Origin: Candidatus Synechococcus calcipolaris G9
GTDB lineage: Bacteria > Cyanobacteriota > Cyanobacteriia > Thermosynechococcales > Thermosynechococcaceae
Direction of reading: 5' to 3'
Assembly: GCF_029582805.1 (NCBI RefSeq)
Contig: NZ_JAKKUT010000008.1
Span: forward strand, 248,001-312,000
DNA: 64,000 bases
Program-made: the position numbers and the translations under genes
The notes under the pieces: generated by a model
Told to the model about the DNA's origin: nothing
What the model saw: the letters and a program-made list of their open reading frames with translations, nothing else
The model's database searches: none
In this document: piece by piece, positions 27,201 to 34,626 of the stretch
How the letters are laid out: the number at the start of each line of letters is the position of its first letter
Numbering within the stretch: the first letter of the stretch is position 1

Positions 27201-28475
27201 AATCGCAATCTATTAATGGAGCGGCTGGAACTGGCCCTTAATCGCGCTAAACGGTTCAAAGATCACTATTTTGCCGTCCTTTTTCTGGATTTGGATCGGT
27301 TCAAAGTCATTAACGATAGTCTCGGCCATCTAGCGGGGGATCAACTCCTGATTCGGGTGGCTCAAAAACTGGATGGATTATTGCGGGCGGCGGATTTGGT
27401 CGTGCGCTTGGGGGGGGATGAATTTGTCATTCTTTTAGAAGAAATTAAGGGCATTGAAGAGGCGGTGCGTGTAGCAGAGCGTATTTTGGCTGAGTTACAT
27501 ATTCCAATTCATATTGGCGGACGAGAGGTGTATACCACCGCCAGTATTGGTATTGTTTTTGGTAGCGATCGCTATACCTTGGCAACTAACCTCTTACGGG
27601 ATGCGGACATTGCCATGTACCGGGCCAAAAATACCGGCAAGTCTCGCTATGAAATTTTCGATGCGGAAATGCACCGCCAAGCCCTGCGCCGCCTCCACCT
27701 AGAAAATGATCTGCGCCAAGCCCTCGATCGCCAGGAATTAGTCCTCCATTATCAACCCATTGTCACCCTAGACACGTGCCAATTAGTGGGTTTTGAAGCC
27801 CTGATTCGTTGGCAACATCCCAGCCAAGGTCTCAAATATCCCGATGAATTTATGGCGATCGCCGAAGAAACGGGCCTGATCACACCCATGGATATCTGGG
27901 GTTTGCGAACCGCCTGCCAACAGTTGCGTACCTGGCAACAAGACTTTCCTGACCACCGTCACTTAAAAGTTAGTGTGAATCTCTCGGCCCAAGATCTGCG
28001 GCGGGGGGATATCCTCTACCACATCGACCTGACCCTGGCAGAAACCCAATTGCCAAGTCATTGTTTAACCCTAGAAATTACCGAAAGTATGCTCATTGAT
28101 GACATTGAATCCACGATCGCCCTGTTGGAAGCCATTAAAGAGCGGGGAATTTACCTGAGCATTGATGATTTTGGTACGGGCTACTCCTCCCTTAGTTATC
28201 TTCATCGTTTACCTGTGGATAATCTGAAAGTGGATCGCTCCTTTGTCAATCAGATGAACACCGGCCGCCGTAATCACCAAATTGTCGAAACCATCGTCAC
28301 CCTGAGCAATCAACTAGAACTCGATGCGATCGCCGAGGGTATTGAGACGGAAGAGCAACGCCAACAACTCCAAGACCTGGGCTATAAGTTTGGCCAGGGC
28401 TATCTCTTTTCTAAGTCCTTGAATGCCCAGCAGGTCAAGACCCTTTTAGCAATGGATTTGGGCAATTGTCGCTGA
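24243..28475 (+). CDS. Multi-PAS/GAF diguanylate cyclase-phosphodiesterase (GGDEF-EAL)
   Basis: The 1410-residue cytosolic sensor has these approximate domains: PAS 30-140, PAS 165-280, GAF 290-445, PAS 470-585, PAS 590-710, PAS 715-840, PAS 845-965, GGDEF 975-1140 and EAL 1155-1400. The cyclase signature GGDEF (about 1057-1061) and an upstream RxxD inhibitory site (RAADLVVRLGG) are intact. The phosphodiesterase has EALIRW (about 1184) plus ETGLITP, NLSAQDLR and DDFGTGYSSLSYL. Both c-di-GMP synthesis and breakdown therefore look possible. The third and fourth PAS domains resemble each other (WLEGTGRPEQQANGDVVWD versus WLRGSSNPQQQANGDVVWD), indicating internal duplication. The GAF lacks the Cys of bilin-binding cyanobacteriochromes as far as I can see. 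Confidence 0.93.
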   Translation: MTPAYPPLSIDQISLDDWECTPESVKQLLQFLDATPIGISVHDPSGKLIYLNQVGRSLLGVEHISVVETAELSFRFQAYRGGTGQLYPTEELPVIQALRGETVWADDMEIHQQGKVICLETWASPIFNVQGQVIYGVVAFQDISDRKRREIEQQQVDQQVRAQDIFYREVIQAQTDMILRSQADTTITFANEAFCLALGRPLEEVIGLKWFDFVPVDQMELVQERLVKLSPDHPTFESINQDYRPNQEIGWTHWISMGVFNEQGQLLEIQSVGRDITALQRKVEREQALNRVIQAIRQTLDLETIFTTATRETAQLLTSVDCFVVQYFVHQSYWEHVAEFYQDTDHASTLGLRIPDQGKPFAAQLKNLQIVQVEDTRAIEDAINQAIAQDLPGAWLLVPLVVNGSLWGSFTLHTDQHAYFWTETAISLARAVAEQLELAIHQAQLYQQAQLELAQRRQVEQALRESQNRLQNMAENLPGALFRYIQHADGSNRVIYMSRGCVELWEVEADVAEQDSSVIWQLTHPDDLPGMYASVMESARTLTAWFWSWRIITPSGQLKWLEGTGRPEQQANGDVVWDSLIIDITARKQAELQFQNLVANAPGVIYQYVLHPDGRDAMVYISEGCRDLWGLEPEAIRNDLNILWALTYPDDTEPMRQSIAQSAKNLTPWVWEWRMYHCSGTLKWLRGSSNPQQQANGDVVWDGLILDISDRKEVEAKVTEQQAQLDLVIQSSNVGFYITDLRNQTSYVSPSYKAQLGYGEADAEAAPSDWNNRLHPDDRDRAIAAYQALLRKDAGYSIDFRLRHRDGSYRWIYSNAQLICDDQGQPIKVVGSHIDISDRKEAEAALRESEERYRFLAENINDLIALHHPDGTYIYVSPSCETLLGYRCEEMMGRDPYSFLHPEDRDRIQATLEAALNTGKFMPITYRVQQKTGNYLWFETLIKPIFDRATGVISQLQTTSRNVTQRVEVQDQLKHDALHDALTGLPNRNLLMERLELALNRAKRFKDHYFAVLFLDLDRFKVINDSLGHLAGDQLLIRVAQKLDGLLRAADLVVRLGGDEFVILLEEIKGIEEAVRVAERILAELHIPIHIGGREVYTTASIGIVFGSDRYTLATNLLRDADIAMYRAKNTGKSRYEIFDAEMHRQALRRLHLENDLRQALDRQELVLHYQPIVTLDTCQLVGFEALIRWQHPSQGLKYPDEFMAIAEETGLITPMDIWGLRTACQQLRTWQQDFPDHRHLKVSVNLSAQDLRRGDILYHIDLTLAETQLPSHCLTLEITESMLIDDIESTIALLEAIKERGIYLSIDDFGTGYSSLSYLHRLPVDNLKVDRSFVNQMNTGRRNHQIVETIVTLSNQLELDAIAEGIETEEQRQQLQDLGYKFGQGYLFSKSLNAQQVKTLLAMDLGNCR

Positions 28476-28607
28476 GGACCATACTGGCATAGGGTCTGCC
28501 AATGATCCACCTTGCCCCCGCAAAATTAGTATGCCTTTATCCTGGTTGATCATGGAGATGGGCATAGTGTGGCACAATGAAGAACGCTGCTTTGAGTATC
28601 CTTGACC

Positions 28608-29684
28608 GTGACTGTAACGATTGTCCCCCGTCGCCCTGTATTTCCATTTACAGCGATCGTCGGGCAGGAAGAGATGAAATTATCCCTACTCCTGAATGTC
28701 ATTGATCCCAAAATTGGCGGGGTGATGATCATGGGCGATCGCGGCACGGGCAAGTCCACCACCATTCGCGCCCTAGCGGATCTCCTACCAGAAATTGATG
28801 TGGTCGTGGATGATCCCTTCAATAGCCACCCCACGGATTCTGATCTGATGAGTGATGCCATCAAAGAAGCCGTTGCCCGGGGAGAGGACATCCCCAAGGG
28901 AACCAAAAAAGTGCCCATGGTGGATCTCCCCCTAGGGGCCACCGAAGATCGGGTCTGCGGCACCATTGATATTGAAAAAGCCCTGGCAGAAGGGGTCAAG
29001 GCCTTTGAACCGGGATTATTGGCCAAGGCAAATCGGGGCATCCTCTACGTGGATGAGGTGAACCTTCTGGATGATCATCTGGTAGATGTGCTGCTTGATT
29101 CAGCGGCATCGGGCTGGAATACCGTCGAACGGGAAGGCATTTCCATTCGTCATCCGGCTCGATTTGTTTTAGTGGGGTCTGGCAACCCAGAGGAAGGGGA
29201 ATTGCGCCCCCAACTCTTGGATCGCTTTGGTATGCACGCAGAAATTCGCACCGTAAAGGATCCAACATTGCGGGTTGACATTGTGGAGCAGCGATCGCAG
29301 TTTGATCAAAATCCAGAGGGGTTTCTCCAAAAACACTTAGAGGAACAGGAAGTTCTGCAAAAAAAATTAGTGGCGGCCCAAACCCTCCTCCCCAGCGTTT
29401 CCATTGATTACGATCTACGGGTGCAAATTTCCCAGGTCTGTGCCGAGCTAGATGTAGACGGACTGCGGGGAGATATTGTCACCAATCGGGCCGCTAAAGC
29501 CCTGACCGCCTTGGAAGGACGCACAGAAGTAGAAGTCAGCGATATTGGTCGGGTCATTGTTTTGTGCCTGCGCCATCGCCTCCGCAAGGATCCCCTAGAG
29601 TCCATTGATTCTGGCTATAAGGTGGGCAAAGTCTTTAGGGACATCTTTGGCTTTGATCTGAATCAGGATGGAGCCGCAGCGTAG
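28608..29684 (+). CDS. chlI: Magnesium chelatase ATPase subunit I
   Basis: ChlI is the AAA+ motor that, with ChlD and ChlH, inserts Mg2+ into protoporphyrin IX in chlorophyll synthesis. About 358 residues is normal. [14 protein letters not shown] opens the AAA+ domain. Walker A is [11 protein letters not shown], Walker B is [20 protein letters not shown], and the sensor/arginine region is [13 protein letters not shown] prefer the GTG at 28608 to the TTG at 28602; both are in frame with no decisive ribosome binding site. It stands alone, with a response regulator gene 24 bases downstream that may be read through. Confidence 0.96.
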   Translation: MTVTIVPRRPVFPFTAIVGQEEMKLSLLLNVIDPKIGGVMIMGDRGTGKSTTIRALADLLPEIDVVVDDPFNSHPTDSDLMSDAIKEAVARGEDIPKGTKKVPMVDLPLGATEDRVCGTIDIEKALAEGVKAFEPGLLAKANRGILYVDEVNLLDDHLVDVLLDSAASGWNTVEREGISIRHPARFVLVGSGNPEEGELRPQLLDRFGMHAEIRTVKDPTLRVDIVEQRSQFDQNPEGFLQKHLEEQEVLQKKLVAAQTLLPSVSIDYDLRVQISQVCAELDVDGLRGDIVTNRAAKALTALEGRTEVEVSDIGRVIVLCLRHRLRKDPLESIDSGYKVGKVFRDIFGFDLNQDGAAA

Positions 29685-29708
29685 TTCATCGGGTTCTGAG
29701 TCCTGATC

Positions 29709-30416
29709 ATGGCCAAGATTCTGTTTGCCGAAGATGAAGTTGAACTGGCCGAACCCTTGGGCCGACTTCTGGAACAGGAAGGCTATCAAGTGGATTTAGC
29801 CCATACTGGCACCACCGCCCTAGAGCATTGGCAAACCCTGATCAGCACTGGCCAAGGTTATGATCTGGTCATTTTGGATTGGATGTTGCCGGGGCCCTCT
29901 GGTCTAGAGATTTGTCGCCAGTTACGTCGCCAAGGGGATCAAACGCCCGTCCTGTTTTTAACGGCCCGAGATACCCTAGACGATCGGGTAGCCGGCTTAG
30001 ATGCGGGGGGCGATGACTATTTAGTGAAGCCCTTTGAACTACGGGAACTGTTAGCGCGCATACGGGCCCTGTTGCGTCGTCATTTACCAGGACAGTCATC
30101 CTTATCCCTGATCAAGGTCGCGGATCTGGAGCTAGATATGGATAATCGCATCGCCTATCGGGGCGATCGCCCCATTCCCCTATCGGACAAAGAAACCGCT
30201 TTGTTAGCCTATTTAATGGAACATCCCCAGCAACTCCTCCCCCACGAAGACATCCAAGCCCATCTTTGGCCCGATCAACCGCCCCCCAACCGAAATGTTC
30301 TTGCGGCCCAAATTCGGCTGCTGCGGCGAAAGATTGAGCAACTTGAGGATGTCCCCCTGATTCACACTGTCTATGGCCATGGTTATCGCTTTGGGGAGAG
30401 CCTGGATTCACGCTAA
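29709..30416 (+). CDS. OmpR/PhoB-family response regulator
   Basis: The 235-residue protein has a receiver domain (residues 1-118) with acidic pair Glu9/Asp10-type FAEDE, phospho-acceptor Asp57 in LVILDWMLPGPSG, conserved Thr in FLTARD, and Lys in DYLVKPFELREL. A winged-helix DNA-binding domain follows (about 135-230), ending in IHTVYGHGYRFG. It looks most like the RppA/ManR branch of cyanobacterial regulators, but I cannot fix the orthologue. No histidine kinase is adjacent, so the partner is encoded elsewhere. It lies 145 bases upstream of the GRRM locus on the same strand. Confidence 0.92.
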   Translation: MAKILFAEDEVELAEPLGRLLEQEGYQVDLAHTGTTALEHWQTLISTGQGYDLVILDWMLPGPSGLEICRQLRRQGDQTPVLFLTARDTLDDRVAGLDAGGDDYLVKPFELRELLARIRALLRRHLPGQSSLSLIKVADLELDMDNRIAYRGDRPIPLSDKETALLAYLMEHPQQLLPHEDIQAHLWPDQPPPNRNVLAAQIRLLRRKIEQLEDVPLIHTVYGHGYRFGESLDSR

Positions 30417-30495
30417 ACCAATAGTTTTCTGATTTTTCAAGGAAAAAGCATGACATAAAGCGTGGTATAAAAAGAATAAATCTTTCTTTTAACAA

Positions 30496-30509
30496 TGATC
30501 TAAAGATCA
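30496..30509. promoter_or_regulatory. Perfect dyad upstream of the GRRM locus
   Basis: TGATCT, AA, AGATCA form a perfect 6-bp inverted repeat about 52 bases ahead of the grrP ATG. It is in an A-rich stretch that also contains GGTATAAAA (from about 30464). It is a candidate operator or promoter-proximal element for the RiPP locus. Confidence 0.4.
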
Positions 30510-30561
30510 CTTCTAAACAAAAACCTAATTCTGAACGAAAACGAAACAAAAGCGAGTTGTT

Positions 30562-31464
30562 ATGCATCGATGGTTGAGAATTCCCTTTGCCGCCGCGATC
30601 GCCTGTGGTGTCGTCCTAAGCCTAGCTGCCTCTAGTTTGGCAGAAACGGTTATGGAAAAAGTTGCCCGCACGGGTGTGTTAACCGTCGGTTCGCCCCTAG
30701 GGATTATTCCCTTCTCCTACGTCAACGATCGCCAAGAGCTAACGGGACTATCGGTTAATTTAGTGGAGTTAATCCGCCGTAAACTTGAAGTCCAGGTTGG
30801 TCGTCCAGTGCGGGTTGAATATGCCCCCATTAACAATCTGGGAGATATGGTGCCCTTGGTTCAAGCAGGGGCGATCGATGTCACCTGTGGTAGCCAATTT
30901 ACCTGGGATCGGGATCAGTTTGTGGATTTTTCCATTCCCTACTACTATTCTGGAATTCAACTGCTGACAAAGAAAACAAGCCAACTGAACGGTTCCCCAG
31001 AATCCCTAGTGGGTAAACGCATTGGCGTGATTCCCAATTCCCTGGGGGAAACGGTGATCAAAACGATCCAGCCCCGGGCAACTTTAGTGACCTTTAATGA
31101 ACCCCAGGGGGCGTTGGCAGCCCTTGTATCTGGCCAGGTGGATGGGGTCGCCGGAGATTCTCTAATTTTGGCGGGGGCAGTTCTGCGGTTAAACTCCGAC
31201 GAGTACGTGCAGGTTCCAGAGCTTCCCTACACCAACTATGGGATTGCCTGCATGACCCGAGAAAATAATTCCCGTTTCTTGAACACAACGAACTTGGCGA
31301 TCGCCCATTTAATGCAAGGGTATTTAGTGGGAGATGAAAAATATACCGCAATGATTGATCCCTGGTTCGGCCCTAATGGCCTGATTCAGATACCGGAAGA
31401 TCGTCTGCGGGACTACTTTACCACCGTGATCAATAGCCATGAGTCCATTCGACTACCCCAGTAA
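30562..31464 (+). CDS. grrP: GRRM-system periplasmic substrate-binding-like orphan protein
   Basis: The protein has 300 residues. A signal peptide (about residues 1-27, ending SLAASSLAE) directs it to the periplasm. The rest is a family-3 solute-binding domain like those for amino acids, with GVLTVGSPLGIIPFSYVND at the start and DVTCGSQFTWDRDQFVDFS as the characteristic second motif. No permease or ATPase lies beside it. The order binding-like protein, Gly-rich peptide, radical SAM/SPASM enzyme matches the known cyanobacterial GRRM systems, in which this component is an orphan of unknown ligand. It may bind the modified peptide or a sensor ligand (inference). It ends 18 bases before grrA. Confidence 0.85.
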   Translation: MHRWLRIPFAAAIACGVVLSLAASSLAETVMEKVARTGVLTVGSPLGIIPFSYVNDRQELTGLSVNLVELIRRKLEVQVGRPVRVEYAPINNLGDMVPLVQAGAIDVTCGSQFTWDRDQFVDFSIPYYYSGIQLLTKKTSQLNGSPESLVGKRIGVIPNSLGETVIKTIQPRATLVTFNEPQGALAALVSGQVDGVAGDSLILAGAVLRLNSDEYVQVPELPYTNYGIACMTRENNSRFLNTTNLAIAHLMQGYLVGDEKYTAMIDPWFGPNGLIQIPEDRLRDYFTTVINSHESIRLPQ

Positions 31465-31482
31465 TGTCAGGAAAATATACCT

Positions 31483-31929
31483 ATGAAAATTAATACCTAC
31501 ACCAGCCTAGTGGGGTTTCTACTCACCCTATCGGCCTTGCAAAGTGGGGCGGCGATCGCCAGCGAACCTAGCCGGGAGTTATCCGATAAGCCCTCCATTG
31601 AATCCCGTCTCGATCGCCTAAGCAGCCTCCTGAAAGAGCGTACAGAACAGGCCCAAGAAAATGTTTCTCCAGAGGTTGCCGCCCTCCTAGCAGGCCTAAT
31701 GGATCTGAATGAAGGGGCCAAACGGGGCTTTGCCAATGGGGCCGGGAATCGCGGTTGGGCCGATGGAGCCCGGGGACGCGGTTGGGCAGATGGGGCCGGG
31801 AATCGCGGCTGGGCAGATACGGCCCGAGGGGGCGGCTGGGGCAATGCTGGCGCGGGTACATTTGTGAATGTGAATAATCCCTGGCGAAATGGTTGGGCCG
31901 ATGGCGGTGGCTTTTTTAATACCTACTAA
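31483..31929 (+). CDS. grrA: GrrA/OscA-type Gly-rich repeat RiPP precursor
   Basis: The precursor has 148 residues. The N-terminus is signal-peptide-like (hydrophobic about 8-25, AAIASEPS). A charged helical region (30-80) serves as leader, ending in LLAGLMDLNEGAK. The core has near-perfect nine-residue units starting at 82 (GFANGAGNR, GWADGARGR, GWADGAGNR, GWADTARGG, GWGNAGAGT). Nine aromatic-X-Asn/Asp motifs are present: F83-N85, W92-D94, W101-D103, W110-D112, W119-N121, F127-N129, W134-N136, W138-D140 and F144-N146. Related radical SAM enzymes join the aromatic ring to residue three of such motifs, making three-residue cyclophanes. It is therefore predicted to become an exported, multiply cyclised peptide. 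Confidence 0.9.
   Translation: MKINTYTSLVGFLLTLSALQSGAAIASEPSRELSDKPSIESRLDRLSSLLKERTEQAQENVSPEVAALLAGLMDLNEGAKRGFANGAGNRGWADGARGRGWADGAGNRGWADTARGGGWGNAGAGTFVNVNNPWRNGWADGGGFFNTY
31726..31860 (+). repeat. 27-bp repeats encoding the RiPP core
   Basis: Five consecutive 27-base units begin at 31726, 31753, 31780, 31807 and 31834. Units one to four are highly similar; the fifth is diverged. Each supplies one aromatic-X-Asn/Asp cyclisation motif, so unit number sets the number of potential rings. Confidence 0.85.
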
Positions 31930-31975
31930 GCATTGAGATACTGTTGAACGATTTATGAACAATTAAATACTAAAC

Positions 31976-33190
31976 ATGGCGATCGCCCCTAGGACAGAAA
32001 CCACAAATCATTGGGCAACTCAGTCTTGGAACTGTTCACCAGAGGGTCTGGAGACCTTTGGCCCCATTAACCTAGTCGTATTGCAGCCCACCTCCTACTG
32101 CAACCTGAATTGCGACTATTGCTATCTACCCGATCGCCACCTCAAAAACCAGATGTCCCTGGACTTGATTGAGCCAATTTTCCGGCAGATCTTTACCAGT
32201 CCCTTTTTTCGCAAGGATATTACGGTGTGCTGGCACGCTGGCGAACCCCTAGCCGTGGGGGTGGACTTCTACGAGCAGGCCATCGCCCAGATCCATCAAG
32301 CCGAAGTTGAATATAAAGAGCAACCCTACGCGGTTCACCATTCCGTCCAAACCAATGGCATCCTCATTAATCAGGCCTGGTGCGATCTGTTTCAACGCCA
32401 TAACTTCCATGTGGGGGTGAGTATAGATGGCCCTGCCTTTATTCACGATCTCCACCGCCAAACACCCACAGGCAAAGGAAGCCATCAAGGCACCATGGCG
32501 GGCATTGCCCAACTGCAAAAAAATCAGATTCCCTTTAATGTGATTGCGGTGATCAGCCAAGACTCCCTAGACTACGCCGATGAAATCTTTAACTTTTTTG
32601 TCGAGCATGGTATTAGGGATGTTGGCTTCAATATGGAGGAAACGGAGGGGGTACATAGCCAATCGTCTCTGGATCACGCCGATATTGAGGAACGCTATCG
32701 CGCCTTTATGGAGCGGTTTTGGCAATTAACCCTGGCTTCCCCTGGGGTCATTCAGGTACGGGAGTTTGAGATTCTCTGTCGTCTCATCTACCACGGCGAT
32801 CGCCTGACCCAGACCGATATGAATCATCCCTTTGTGATTGTCAGCATTGATCATCAGGGCAACTTTTCCACCTTTGATCCAGAACTATTGGCGGTTTCCA
32901 GCGATCGCTACGGTGATTTCACCTTGGGCAATGTCCAACGGGATAGTTTGGCCTCCGTCTGCCAGACAGAAAAATTCCAAGCCATCTATGGAGATATGCT
33001 GGCAGGGGTGAACCAATGTGCCCGGGACTGCCAATACTTTGGCCTCTGTGGCGGCGGAGCCGGTAGTAATAAATACTGGGAAAAGGGAACCTTTGCCTGC
33101 ACTGAAACCTATGCCTGCCGCTATCGGGTGCAAGTTCTTACCGATATTGTTTTAGAGCATCTGGAAAACTCTCTGGCACACCCATCCTAA
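31976..33190 (+). CDS. grrM: Radical SAM/SPASM peptide maturase GrrM/OscB type
   Basis: The protein has 404 residues. The radical SAM cluster motif is CNLNCDYC (Cys42, Cys46, Cys49; CX3CX2C) after VVLQPTSY. AGEPL and VSIDGPAFIHD follow in the TIM barrel. A Cys-rich SPASM/auxiliary-cluster region near the C-terminus (NQCARDCQYFGLCGGGAG and further Cys around FACTETYACRY) would hold two more 4Fe-4S clusters. Such enzymes generate a 5'-deoxyadenosyl radical and modify ribosomal peptides. Position after grrA and overall type make it the cyclophane-forming maturase of this locus. The ATG lies within a HIP1-containing start region, 46 bases after grrA. Confidence 0.92.
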   Translation: MAIAPRTETTNHWATQSWNCSPEGLETFGPINLVVLQPTSYCNLNCDYCYLPDRHLKNQMSLDLIEPIFRQIFTSPFFRKDITVCWHAGEPLAVGVDFYEQAIAQIHQAEVEYKEQPYAVHHSVQTNGILINQAWCDLFQRHNFHVGVSIDGPAFIHDLHRQTPTGKGSHQGTMAGIAQLQKNQIPFNVIAVISQDSLDYADEIFNFFVEHGIRDVGFNMEETEGVHSQSSLDHADIEERYRAFMERFWQLTLASPGVIQVREFEILCRLIYHGDRLTQTDMNHPFVIVSIDHQGNFSTFDPELLAVSSDRYGDFTLGNVQRDSLASVCQTEKFQAIYGDMLAGVNQCARDCQYFGLCGGGAGSNKYWEKGTFACTETYACRYRVQVLTDIVLEHLENSLAHPS

Positions 33191-33205
33191 GGAGTAGGGG
33201 AAGCT

Positions 33206-34117
33206 ATGGCGAACCCGATGCAAGTGCAGGATCATCGATCTCAAATTCGCTTTGTCCTCCTCCTAACCTTAGGGTTAAATCTATTTGTCACCGGCTTAAA
33301 AACCGTTGTCGGCATTTGGACTGGTTCCCTTAGTTTGCAAGCCGATGCCCTCCACAGTTTTACCGATGCCGCTAGTAATGTCCTGGGATTAGTCGCCAAT
33401 CAATGGGCGAACCCCCATCCCGATCGGGATCATCCCTACGGTCATCAAAAATTTGAGGCCCTAGGCGCCCTAGGAATTGCCGCTTTTTTGGGCATGGCCT
33501 GTTTTGAAATTCTCCAAAGTGCGATTGAGCGGATTTGGCACGGCAGTGATGACCTGACCATTAGCTCAACGGAACTCTGGCTCCTCTTGCTTGTTTTGGG
33601 AATCAATATCTTTGTCACCCTCTATGAGCGTCACATGGGCCAAAAACTGGGGAGTCCTGTCCTTTTAGCCGATGCCCAGCATACCCTCAGCGACGTCTGG
33701 GTGACCTTTGCCGTCCTTGGCGGTCTCATTGGCATTTGGTGGCTGGAATGGCAGTGGTTAGATCTGGTCTTAGCCTTCCCTGTCGCATTGCTGGTTTTTT
33801 GGAGTGCTTGGCGGGTTCTGAAAACCAATATTCCCTGGTTAGTGGATCAGGTGGCGATCGCCCCCGAAGCCATTCATCGTATTGTGATGACCGTTCCCGG
33901 CGTACTGAATTGCCATGATATTAGCTCCCGTGGCGTAGTCGGGCGGCAGGTCTTCATTGAAATGCACCTAATTGTGGATGCCCAAGATGTGACGGCGGCC
34001 CATGCGATTACCGAAGCCGTCGAAGCGGCCCTCCAGGAACGCTATGCCCCCGCCCGCATTTTGACCCACGTTGAACCGAAGCCCTATGAATCAGATCGCC
34101 TTAGCTACGGTAACTAA
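33206..34117 (+). CDS. Cation diffusion facilitator (CDF) metal transporter
   Basis: The 303-residue protein has six predicted membrane helices and a C-terminal cytosolic metallochaperone-like domain. Metal-site motifs are QADALHSFTDAASNV (helix II) and LADAQHTLSDVWVT (helix V), with DHPYGHQKFEALG after helix II. CDF proteins export Zn2+, Fe2+, Mn2+ or similar ions in exchange for protons. The His/Asp pattern in helices II and V (AxxxH...D and DAQH..SD) is compatible with Zn/Fe exporters, but selectivity is uncertain. It starts 15 bases after grrM, so co-transcription with the RiPP locus is likely. Its 3' end overlaps the convergent MAPEG gene by 17 bases. Confidence 0.9.
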   Translation: MANPMQVQDHRSQIRFVLLLTLGLNLFVTGLKTVVGIWTGSLSLQADALHSFTDAASNVLGLVANQWANPHPDRDHPYGHQKFEALGALGIAAFLGMACFEILQSAIERIWHGSDDLTISSTELWLLLLVLGINIFVTLYERHMGQKLGSPVLLADAQHTLSDVWVTFAVLGGLIGIWWLEWQWLDLVLAFPVALLVFWSAWRVLKTNIPWLVDQVAIAPEAIHRIVMTVPGVLNCHDISSRGVVGRQVFIEMHLIVDAQDVTAAHAITEAVEAALQERYAPARILTHVEPKPYESDRLSYGN

Positions 34118-34484
34118 CCAAAATGGCGATCGCCGCCCCAGCCAACACCGCAAACGTCACAACCATACCCGTCACCCGATAAATTAAATTTTCCTTGGTT
34201 TGGCTGAGTCCAAAGGCATGGAGGCATCGTCCCAAGAACAACCCTCCACAAAGACCATGGATCCAAAGGGAAGACCCAGTTTGGACTTCGAGTAAGTAAA
34301 TGATAAAGAGCGTAAAGGGGACATACTCAACAAAATTTGCATGAACCCGAATCGCCCGCTTGAGGCCGATTTGGCCACCATCGCCAAGGGCAACACTCGA
34401 CTTCCCTCGCAGAATAATGACCCGACCACTTAAACCAATCAAAAATAGGGCAAAAAGCGCAGCATAGCCTGGAGTAATGAGCAT
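34101..34484 (-). CDS. MAPEG family membrane protein
   Basis: The 127-residue protein has four hydrophobic segments. The motif LKRAIRVHANFVEYVPFTLF is typical of the MAPEG superfamily (microsomal glutathione transferase and eicosanoid-enzyme relatives), which in bacteria are small membrane proteins possibly conjugating glutathione or detoxifying lipid peroxides. It is transcribed opposite to its neighbours and overlaps the CDF gene by 17 bases at the 3' end. Confidence 0.88.
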   Translation of the reverse strand: MLITPGYAALFALFLIGLSGRVIILRGKSSVALGDGGQIGLKRAIRVHANFVEYVPFTLFIIYLLEVQTGSSLWIHGLCGGLFLGRCLHAFGLSQTKENLIYRVTGMVVTFAVLAGAAIAILVSYRS

Positions 34485-34580
34485 GGGTTCTACGGAGAGA
34501 CAAAAACTATCCCCATCCTAATTGTTGCAGGGGCATCCAGGGGTTTGCAAACGAAGCCAATTTGAGTAGTATATAAATCT

Positions 34581-34594
34581 ATCGGTATCCCGAT
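34581..34594. promoter_or_regulatory. Dyad ahead of the sulfate permease operon
   Basis: ATCGG (34581-34585) and CCGAT (34590-34594) flank a TATC loop, about 33 bases ahead of the sbpA ATG and next to TATAAA-like words. It could be an operator for the sulfur-responsive regulator or a small leader hairpin. Confidence 0.35.
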
Positions 34595-34626
34595 GTATAA
34601 ATCGTAGATTAAAGGATCGAGACCCT

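Noticed and set aside
31497..31962. Three overlapping minus-strand frames over grrA
   Set aside because: They exist because the 27-bp repeats and high GC keep the opposite frames open; the plus-strand precursor explains the sequence.
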